Below are positions 1-4,990 of a DNA stretch of 6,319 nt, piece after piece (the stretch's first letter is position 1; the number at the start of each line of letters is the position of its first letter). The stretch comes from Acidobacteriota bacterium (GTDB taxonomy: Bacteria; Acidobacteriota; Terriglobia; UBA7540): the NCBI GenBank assembly GCA_003224635.1, contig QHZK01000277.1, positions 1 through 6,319 on the forward strand. Reading direction: 5' to 3'. The translations under genes were made by a program, and so were the position numbers. The notes beneath the pieces were generated by a model. That model did no database searches, was not told the DNA's origin, and saw only the letters and a list, made by a program, of their open reading frames with translations.

Positions 1-1380
1 CAGGTGGACCCAGGGAGTGTCGCCCGCAAATTCGCCTACGAACATCGCCGCCGTGATCGCGCCCCCATAGCGCCCACCGGTGTTGGCGAGGTCGGCGATC
101 GAGCTCTTATAGAGCTCGCGGTACTCGTCGTCCACGGGCAATTCCCACATCCGATCGCCGACCGCGGCGGCGCTCTCGAGCACCCGGTTTACCCATTCCT
201 TGTTCCATCCGAAGACGCCCGTCGTGGTATTGCCGAGCGCCACGGTGACGGCGCCGGTGAGCGTTGCGGCGTCGAGCAGCACGGTGCAGCCCTGCTGCTT
301 GGCGTAGGTAAGCGCGTCGGCCAGGACCAGCCTGCCCTCAGCGTCGGTGTTCAGTATTTCAATCGTCTTGCCGGACATCGAGGTGATGACGTCGCCGGGC
401 TTGAAGGCCTTGCCGCTCGGCATGTTTTCCGTCGCCGGCACGACGGCCATCACGCGGGCGCGCGGCTTGAGCTGGGCGATCGACCGCATCACGCCGAGCA
501 TCGTGGCGCCGCCCGCCATGTCGGTCTTCATTTCGTGCATGTTTTCGCTGGGTTTGATGGAGATGCCGCCCGTGTCGAACGTGATCCCCTTCCCGATGAG
601 GCCGACCCAGGGCGAATCCGCGGCGGAAGGATGAGCGTAGCGCAGCACGATCAGCTTCGGCGGCTCCTCGCTCCCCTGCGCCACAGCCCAGAACGCGCCC
701 ATCTTGAGGGCCCGAATCTCGTCCGGACCGAAGATCGCGCACTCGAGTCCGAACTGCGCCGCCATTTTCTCGGCGCGCCGGGCGAGATCGCTGGGGGTCA
801 GGTGGTTCGAAGGCTCGTTCACCAGGTCACGAGTAAAATTCTGGGCCTCCGCAATGATGCGCCCGCGCTCGAGCGCGGCGCTCGCGGCGGTATCCACGTT
901 GGCGCCGCCGCTGGCGAGGTCCAGCCGGTCGATCCGCCGCTCCGAGTTGCGCTCCGTGCGGTAGCGGTCGGCGTCGTAGTCGCCCACCAGGGCGCCCTCG
1001 ACCACCGCCTGGACCGCCTCCGTGTCCATCCCTTTGTCATCCAACAGCCACGCGAGGTCGTGCAGGCTGCGGGCCCGAAGGTGCCGGACCGCAGTCCCTG
1101 CCAGACGCCGGAGCTGGGCGTTATTGAATTTCTCTTGCTTGCCGGCGCCGACGACCAGCAGCTTCGAGACTGCGAGTCCAGGAGGCCGGTGGATGAGCGT
1201 ACACTCATAAGACTTGCCGGAAAGCTCCCCGCTGGCGTGCAATTCCTCGAGCAATGCCCGTGTCTCGCCGGGCAGGCGCTCCACCGTGCCACCAGTGGCC
1301 GCCCTGCCTTCGAAGCCGTATACGGCGAGCACGGTCGATGAAATCCGGTCAAGCGGTTCGTGAGTAAAGTCGACGTTCAA
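1..1380 (-). CDS. pepA: Leucyl aminopeptidase (M17 family), 3' end beyond the window
   Basis: Cytosolic dinuclear-metal exopeptidase that removes N-terminal residues from peptides. The gene reads from 1380 to the left edge: 460 codons with no stop. E. coli PepA has about 503 residues, so roughly the last 40 are missing. The N-terminal ~150 residues match the family's variable domain; the catalytic domain follows. Visible active-site parts are GKGITFDTGG (metal ligands K264 and D269), catalytic-type K276, ligand D287 in MKTDMAGGA, and the M17 signature NTDAEGRL at residues 344-351 (D346, E348, R350), followed by DAATLTGA. All expected ligands are present, so it should be active. The start is TTG at 1380: a GAGGTG ribosome site lies 5 nt upstream and no in-frame ATG sits nearby. 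The next ATG-led frame on this strand (from 1352) is a different, non-homologous frame. It lies downstream of smpB across a 195-bp repeat-filled spacer, so co-transcription is possible but unproven. Confidence 0.96.
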   Translation of the reverse strand, partial: MNVDFTHEPLDRISSTVLAVYGFEGRAATGGTVERLPGETRALLEELHASGELSGKSYECTLIHRPPGLAVSKLLVVGAGKQEKFNNAQLRRLAGTAVRHLRARSLHDLAWLLDDKGMDTEAVQAVVEGALVGDYDADRYRTERNSERRIDRLDLASGGANVDTAASAALERGRIIAEAQNFTRDLVNEPSNHLTPSDLARRAEKMAAQFGLECAIFGPDEIRALKMGAFWAVAQGSEEPPKLIVLRYAHPSAADSPWVGLIGKGITFDTGGISIKPSENMHEMKTDMAGGATMLGVMRSIAQLKPRARVMAVVPATENMPSGKAFKPGDVITSMSGKTIEILNTDAEGRLVLADALTYAKQQGCTVLLDAATLTGAVTVALGNTTTGVFGWNKEWVNRVLESAAAVGDRMWELPVDDEYRELYKSSIADLANTGGRYGGAITAAMFVGEFAGDTPWVHL

Positions 1381-1389
1381 TGGATCACC
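1381..1389 (-). promoter_or_regulatory. Ribosome binding site of pepA that fixes a TTG start
   Basis: Read on the minus strand the sequence is AGAGGTGATCCA followed by TTG. The GAGGTG core pairs well with the 16S 3' end and is spaced 5 nt from the TTG. No ATG or GTG in the right frame is close by, so this site decides the start. It is the clearest ribosome site in the window. Confidence 0.7.
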
Positions 1390-1394
1390 TCTTT

Positions 1395-1579
1395 GTAGGT
1401 AGTAGGTGGGGAAAAGGATGAAGGTTGAATGATGAATTATGAGTGGTGAATGGTGAATTATGAATGGCCATTAAATCATCGTTCATAATTCACAATTCAT
1501 AATTCAACCTTCAGCCTTTACACTTCAGCCTTTACACTTCATCCTTTTGTTTTCTCCCTACCTACAACCTACTACCTAC
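1395..1579. repeat. Long imperfect AT-rich inverted repeat filling the smpB-pepA spacer
   Basis: The outer ends are an exact 13-bp inverted repeat: GTAGGTAGTAGGT at 1395-1407 and its complement at 1567-1579. Inward, both arms continue with matching blocks (AAAAGGATGAAG, GGTTGAATGATGAATTATGA-like, ATTATGAAT) separated by small insertions, meeting near 1470. Each arm is made of degenerate short units of the form GTGAAT/ATGAAT. The right end overlaps the smpB stop codon (1576-1578). The left end stops just before the pepA ribosome site. In the transcript it would fold into one long interrupted hairpin. It may act as an RNA processing or termination structure, or be a mobile palindromic element; the sequence does not say which. 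Confidence 0.8.
1510..1537. repeat. Tandem duplication of a 14-bp unit inside the inverted repeat
   Basis: TTCAGCCTTTACAC occurs twice back to back (1510-1523 and 1524-1537) with no mismatch. It lies in the right arm only, so it unbalances the hairpin and looks like a recent slippage duplication. Confidence 0.85.
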
Positions 1580-2091
1580 TGTTTTCTCCGGTGTTCCCGG
1601 ATGTCCTGCTGCGCCTCGCGATCGACGGTCCGGCGCCGGATCGTCTCTCGCTGGTCCCACAGGGTCTTGCCCTTGGCCAGGGCGATCTCGCACTTGATCA
1701 GATTGTTCTTCACATAGAGCCGCAGAGGAATCAGCGTCACTCCCTTTTCTTGCGTGCGGCCCGCCAGCTTGTCAATCTCTCGCCGATGGAGGAGCAGCCG
1801 GCGGTCCCGGAGGGCATCATGATTCAGATAACTTCCGGCGTGATAGGCGCCGATATGGCAGTTGACCAGCCATGCCTGGCCATCCTTCACCGCCGCGTAA
1901 CCGTCTTTCAGGTTGGCGTTGCCGTCGCGAATCGATTTCACCTCGGTCCCGGTCAACTCGATCCCGGCTTCAAATTTCTCGAGCAGGTGGTAATAGTGTG
2001 CCGCCTGCCTGTTCAGGGTGAGATTCTTGGGCGGCAGCTCGTCGCGCTGCTTCGCGACGTACTTTCGAGCGCCGGATGGTTGACCCGCCAT
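1576..2091 (-). CDS. smpB: SsrA (tmRNA)-binding protein SmpB
   Basis: Cytosolic partner of tmRNA in trans-translation: it binds the tRNA-like domain and places it in the decoding centre of stalled ribosomes. With the start chosen here it has 171 residues; E. coli SmpB has 160. The conserved core begins at KNLTLNRQ (residue 22). Family blocks follow in order: EAGIELTGTEVKSIRDG (41-57), NLKDGYA, a motif around LLHRREIDKL (100-109), KGVTLIPLRLY, and KGKTLWDQRETIRRR (140-154). The tail is rich in basic residues, as expected for the segment that enters the mRNA channel. The frame stays open to an ATG at 2139, which would add 16 residues (MPLALPLRRVVLRYRI) unlike the family. I prefer 2091 because a TGCTACGAT box lies 8 nt upstream, but neither start has a Shine-Dalgarno site. 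The stop codon sits inside the downstream inverted repeat. No tmRNA gene is seen here. Confidence 0.96.
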   Translation of the reverse strand: MAGQPSGARKYVAKQRDELPPKNLTLNRQAAHYYHLLEKFEAGIELTGTEVKSIRDGNANLKDGYAAVKDGQAWLVNCHIGAYHAGSYLNHDALRDRRLLLHRREIDKLAGRTQEKGVTLIPLRLYVKNNLIKCEIALAKGKTLWDQRETIRRRTVDREAQQDIREHRRKQ

Positions 2092-2099
2092 GATTCGAT

Positions 2100-2108
2100 A
2101 TCGTAGCA
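2100..2108 (-). promoter_or_regulatory. Possible extended -10 promoter of smpB, giving a near-leaderless mRNA
   Basis: On the minus strand TGCTACGAT (extended -10 form TGnTAnnAT) ends 8 nt before the ATG at 2091. Transcription would begin close to the start codon, which fits the lack of a ribosome site. No good -35 box is seen at normal spacing. This is weak evidence, but the geometry resembles the TATAAT ahead of the cytochrome gene. Confidence 0.35.
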
Positions 2109-2152
2109 CAACGCGTCGCAATGGGAGAGCCAGCGGCATGTTGGGAGAGTAG

Positions 2153-2258
2153 GAAGTCGAAAGTCAAAAAGTCGAAAGTTAAAAGAAGACAGCAAGATGA
2201 CCCCTTGACTCTTTCGGTTCTTCAACTTTCGACTCTTCAATTTTCGACTTTCGACTTC
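2153..2258. repeat. Second imperfect AT-rich inverted repeat, between the quinoprotein gene and smpB
   Basis: Outer ends are an exact 13-bp inverted repeat: GAAGTCGAAAGTC at 2153-2165 and its complement at 2246-2258. An inner exact 11-bp pair follows (AGTCGAAAGTT at 2170-2180, complement at 2224-2234). Both arms consist of short repeats of (A)GTCGAAAGT(C/T). The right end touches the quinoprotein stop codon (2259-2261) directly. Read from that gene, the transcript would fold into a long hairpin, so it could protect or end the message; no U-run follows. Sequence differs from the 1395-1579 repeat but the design is the same. Confidence 0.8.
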
Positions 2259-3980
2259 TTAGAAAGGCAGCGCGAAGCTGAACACGTCGCTCCCCGAGGC
2301 CACGGCCACATACTGGACGCCGTCCACCGCGTAACTCATGGGCGAGGCGTGGATCACCTGCCCGGTGTTGAAGTGCCATAAGGGCTGGCCGTTCTTGGCG
2401 TCCACCGCTTCGAGCTCGCCCGCATCATCACCGAAGAAAACGAGTCCGGTGGCCGTGGTCATCGTTCCGCCCCAGGAGTGGCCTTCGCCCACCTGTGGAT
2501 ATCGCCAGACCAGCTTGCCCGTAGCCACGCTATACGCGAGCAGCACTTTGCGGCCGGGCTCGCTCGGAATGCGCTCCGTTCCTGTGTTGTAGTACGTACG
2601 GCCGGGCCTGTAGGCTTCGCGCCTCGCGCCCGAGAAATACATGTCGCAGCGTTCGAGCGCGAGGAAATAGAAGAGCTGGGTGGATGGATTGTAAGACGGA
2701 GAGTACCAGTTGGTTGCGCCATCCATGCTGGGACAGATTTTCGCCCCTTGCGGCGTCGGATGGACGCCCGTCAGGATGGGGCGCCCTCGCTCGTCGATCC
2801 CCGTCGCCCAGTTCAGCTTCTCGGCAAAGCGCGTGGCGCTCAGGAATTTCCCGTTCTCCCGATCGAGGATGTAAAAGAAGCCGTTGCGGTTTGCCTCAAC
2901 CAGCAAATGCCGTAAGCGGCCATCGAGTGCGACGTCCACCAGGACGGGCGTCTCCGCGGCGTCGTAGTCGAACAGGTCGTGAGGCGTGAACTGGAAGTAC
3001 CACTTCAGCTTGCCCGTGTCCGCATCGAGGGCCAGAACGCAATCCGTGTAAAGGTCGTCTCCGGGACGAGTGTCACCGGTGAAATCGGGCGCCGGGTTGC
3101 TGGTGCCCCAGTAAAGCGTATTGAGGTCCGGGTCGTAGGTGCCGGGCATCCACGTCGTGCCGCCTCCGTGCAGGTAAGCATCACCCGGCCAACTGTCGCC
3201 GCCCGGTTCGCCGGGGGCCGGGATGGTCCAGAAGCGCCACACGAGCCTTCCCGTGAGGGCGTCAAAGGCGGCGAGAAAGCCGCGGACCCCGTCGTCACCG
3301 CCCGAAGTCCCGACGATGACCTTGTCTTTGACGACCAGAGGCGCGCTCGTCGCTCCGTAGTTCTTGCGCGTGTCCGCATACGCACTGTCCCAGATAAGAT
3401 TTCCCGAGCGGGCGTCGAGACAGAGCAGGTGCGCGTTGTCCGTTTCCATGAAGACGCGCGTGTGCCAGACCCCGACCCCCCGGTTGTGGTGCGCGGAAGC
3501 GTCGTCGATCAGACCTTCGGTGAGCGCGCGTGTGTGATGCCAGAGCACGCGCCCGGTGCGGGCGTCGAGGGCAAACGCGTCGTTTCCGGAAGTGACGTAC
3601 ATCACTCCGTGGACCACCACCGGCGTGACTTCCAGGGAGTCGGAATTGGTCGAGTGAAACACCCACCGCGCGCGAAGCTGGTGGACGTTCTCGGGAGTGA
3701 TCTGGTCGAGCGCCGTGTAACGCCGGCCCGAGTAGTCCCCGTTGTAAGATGGCCAGTCCTCACCGGGCGGAGTTCGAACGAGCGCCTGAGGAGCGAGGTC
3801 GACGTCAGCCCTGACCGGGCGCTGGCCGTCCCGTTCGCTTCGCTCAGTACAGGCCTGCCCGCCCGCGAGAACCACGGCGAGCCCGATCGCGCCCAGTCCG
3901 ATGAGCCCGATGAGCGCAATGAGCCCAAGCGGCGAAATCAGCCAGATGGTCCGCAAGGGCCACAGGCGCCTGGTGAGCAT
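2259..3980 (-). CDS. PQQ-dependent alcohol-dehydrogenase-type quinoprotein, membrane-anchored
   Basis: Eight-bladed beta-propeller dehydrogenase of the methanol/ethanol dehydrogenase group, predicted to oxidise an alcohol or related substrate outside the inner membrane. It has 573 residues and no C-terminal heme domain. Residues about 11-41 form one hydrophobic segment rich in LIG repeats, acting as a signal anchor. The mature part opens with DWPSYNGDYSGRRYTALDQI (75-94). Propeller motifs such as LDARTGRVLW and LDADTGKLKW recur. By motif alignment: catalytic Asp D338 in FDYD, with D340 two residues on; metal ligand N295 in GTSNPAP; PQQ-stacking W277; R365 in NRNGFFYILDR. C416 and C445 are 29 residues apart, matching a disulfide of methanol dehydrogenase. 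Oddities: the usual metal-binding Glu is Asp (D229 in GGDDGVRG), and the adjacent Cys-Cys pair is absent (SAHHNRG region, 162-168). No clear ribosome site precedes the ATG. It is divergent from the cytochrome gene. The exact substrate is unknown. Confidence 0.9.
   Translation of the reverse strand: MLTRRLWPLRTIWLISPLGLIALIGLIGLGAIGLAVVLAGGQACTERSERDGQRPVRADVDLAPQALVRTPPGEDWPSYNGDYSGRRYTALDQITPENVHQLRARWVFHSTNSDSLEVTPVVVHGVMYVTSGNDAFALDARTGRVLWHHTRALTEGLIDDASAHHNRGVGVWHTRVFMETDNAHLLCLDARSGNLIWDSAYADTRKNYGATSAPLVVKDKVIVGTSGGDDGVRGFLAAFDALTGRLVWRFWTIPAPGEPGGDSWPGDAYLHGGGTTWMPGTYDPDLNTLYWGTSNPAPDFTGDTRPGDDLYTDCVLALDADTGKLKWYFQFTPHDLFDYDAAETPVLVDVALDGRLRHLLVEANRNGFFYILDRENGKFLSATRFAEKLNWATGIDERGRPILTGVHPTPQGAKICPSMDGATNWYSPSYNPSTQLFYFLALERCDMYFSGARREAYRPGRTYYNTGTERIPSEPGRKVLLAYSVATGKLVWRYPQVGEGHSWGGTMTTATGLVFFGDDAGELEAVDAKNGQPLWHFNTGQVIHASPMSYAVDGVQYVAVASGSDVFSFALPF
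3829..3848. repeat. Short dispersed-repeat-like sequence inside the quinoprotein N-terminus
   Basis: The plus strand reads TTCGCTTCGCTCAGTACAGG near here; in the gene's frame it gives the peptide ACTERSERDG at residues 43-52, between the membrane segment and the propeller. I recall this peptide recurring in unrelated predicted proteins because of a dispersed DNA repeat with core CTGAGCGAAGCGAA. Its place in an unstructured linker would tolerate such an insertion. A single copy is seen in this window, so the repeat status rests on memory. Confidence 0.35.
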
Positions 3981-4004
3981 AACCGTCCGCGAGTGGTAGG
4001 GGTC

Positions 4005-4089
4005 TGTAGCGGCGCTCTATGAGCGCCGTTCGGCGGTCGCAGACCGCCGCTACAAAGGGGCCGACCGGCGGTCACAGACCGCCGCTACA
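4005..4089. repeat. Cluster of three GC-rich 24-bp hairpin repeats (REP/BIME-like)
   Basis: Three copies of one unit: 4005-4028 (inverted), 4031-4054 and 4066-4089 (direct). The two direct copies differ at one base, in the loop. Each unit is an 8-bp stem starting CGGCGGTC or its variant, a 3-nt loop (TAT, GCA or ACA), and a CTACA tail (TGTAG at the front of the inverted copy). The inverted copy carries CTC/GAG where the others have GTC/GAC, so both stem strands changed together and pairing is kept. The first two copies form a head-to-head pair bounded by TGTAGCGGCG and its complement. The cluster lies between two divergent genes, just upstream of the cytochrome -10 box and in the leader or promoter of the quinoprotein gene. 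Confidence 0.85.
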
Positions 4090-4109
4090 GCGGTTCAAGG
4101 CCACTTCGG

Positions 4110-4115
4110 TATAAT
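4110..4115 (+). promoter_or_regulatory. TATAAT -10 box of the cytochrome gene
   Basis: A perfect TATAAT lies 9 nt before the ATG at 4125, so the mRNA would start only a few bases before the start codon. No convincing -35 box is found 16-18 nt upstream; that position falls between the last hairpin repeat and the box. The bases GAAAGG that follow are too close to the first ATG (3 nt) to be a normal ribosome site, but they would be 12 nt from a second in-frame ATG at 4134. Confidence 0.5.
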
Positions 4116-4124
4116 GAAAGGCCC

Positions 4125-4946
4125 ATGAACAAAATGCGCGTCGCTGCTATCTTTCAACGCGCGGTTAGTTTAACACTGGTTTCTCTCGGGCTTCTGAATC
4201 CGGGTAGGGCCGAGACGCGCGGCGACAGACCAACATCAATCGCGCCTCAATCTTCGCCGCGGGGCCGCGAGACTTTCAGGTCGCGCTGCGCGGCGTGTCA
4301 CGGACTGGACGGGCGCGGCGGCGAGCACGGGCCCGACATCGTCACCAGTCCGAAGGTGCGGGGGATCTCGGACCGCGCCCTCTTCGCCATCATTACTCAC
4401 GGTATACCCCGCGCGGGGATGCCGGCGTTTGGCCTGTTGCTCGAGCCGGACGAAATCGGCGCGGTCGTCGGCTATATCCGCCGGGCGGGCAGCAAGGGCG
4501 CCACGGCTCGCGTTCCGGGCGATCCGGCGCGAGGCGAGAGCCTGTTCTTTGGGAAGGCCGACTGCGGCGACTGCCACATGGTAAGAGGGAAAGGAGGATT
4601 TCTGGGCGCCGACCTCTCCGACTACGGCCGCGACCATTCTCCCGCGCAGATTTTGAGGGCGATCCTCCACCCTGACGCCGGGTCTTTGCCAGGACCTGAA
4701 GCAATGACCGCGGTTACTCGCGATGGGCAGCAATGGACCGGCATCGCGCGCAACGAAGACAACTTCTCAATCCAATTGCTCGACACGAAGGGCGTGTTCC
4801 ACCTCATCGTGAAGTCAGATCTGGCCAGCTTGAAGCGCGAGCCGCGCTCGCTGATGCCCGACGATTACGGGTCGCGCTTGAGCTCGATCGAACTGCAGGA
4901 CCTCGTCAGCTACGTAGCCCGCCAACAAATTGCTCACCGACGGTAG
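4125..4946 (+). CDS. Secreted diheme c-type cytochrome
   Basis: Electron-transfer protein of 273 residues with two covalent heme sites. A signal peptide runs from the start to about residue 30, with a hydrophobic core (AVSLTLVSLGLL) and a likely cleavage after GRA. The first cytochrome c domain has CAACHG (C55, C58, H59) and a probable axial Met in GMPAF (M99). The second heme motif is CGDCH (C147, C150, H151) followed by GKGGFLGADLSDYGRD. The part after about residue 190 (AVTRDGQQWTG, then SLMPDDYGSRLSSIELQDLVSYV) resembles the heme-binding domain common in Planctomycetes and Verrucomicrobia proteins (TIGR02603 type); this match is from memory. The sixth ligand of the second heme is uncertain. 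It is divergent from the quinoprotein gene, so it is a natural candidate for that enzyme's electron acceptor. ATG at 4134 is an alternative start, three codons in. Confidence 0.9.
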   Translation: MNKMRVAAIFQRAVSLTLVSLGLLNPGRAETRGDRPTSIAPQSSPRGRETFRSRCAACHGLDGRGGEHGPDIVTSPKVRGISDRALFAIITHGIPRAGMPAFGLLLEPDEIGAVVGYIRRAGSKGATARVPGDPARGESLFFGKADCGDCHMVRGKGGFLGADLSDYGRDHSPAQILRAILHPDAGSLPGPEAMTAVTRDGQQWTGIARNEDNFSIQLLDTKGVFHLIVKSDLASLKREPRSLMPDDYGSRLSSIELQDLVSYVARQQIAHRR

Positions 4947-4981
4947 CCAGGTCAATTACGACGCAGATTGACCGCGGCTAC
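4943..4981. terminator. Strong hairpin between convergent cytochrome and transporter genes
   Basis: GTAGCC (4943-4948) pairs with GGCTAC (4976-4981), and GGTCAAT (4950-4956) pairs with ATTGACC (4967-4973), giving 13 base pairs with a small internal loop (A against GC) and a 10-nt apical loop. It begins on the cytochrome stop codon (4944-4946) and ends 9 bp before the transporter stop. The position suits a shared transcription end, but neither side has a U-run. Its GACCGCGGCTACA end differs at one base from the GACCGCCGCTACA end of the hairpin repeats upstream of the same gene, so it may be a diverged relative. Confidence 0.5.
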
Positions 4982-4990
4982 ACTGAAAAT

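Noticed and set aside
4..1341. 445-codon open frame on the plus strand opposite pepA
   Set aside because: It is exactly antisense to a fully conserved M17 peptidase and its protein shows no family motif; long antisense frames are common in GC-rich genes.
1395..1579. CRISPR array or tRNA/tmRNA gene in the AT-rich spacer near smpB
   Set aside because: Repeats are mirrored and degenerate with no regular spacers, and there is no cloverleaf, TpsiC-like GGTTCGA block or CCA end.
2979..4022. 347-codon open frame on the plus strand opposite the quinoprotein gene
   Set aside because: The translation is low in hydrophobic order, rich in R, V and E, and without recognisable motifs; the minus-strand gene has clear PQQ-enzyme residues throughout.
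4005..4089. Riboswitch or operator array in the divergent region
   Set aside because: The hairpins are near-identical copies with 3-nt loops and no conserved aptamer-like sequence; a palindromic repeat element explains them better.
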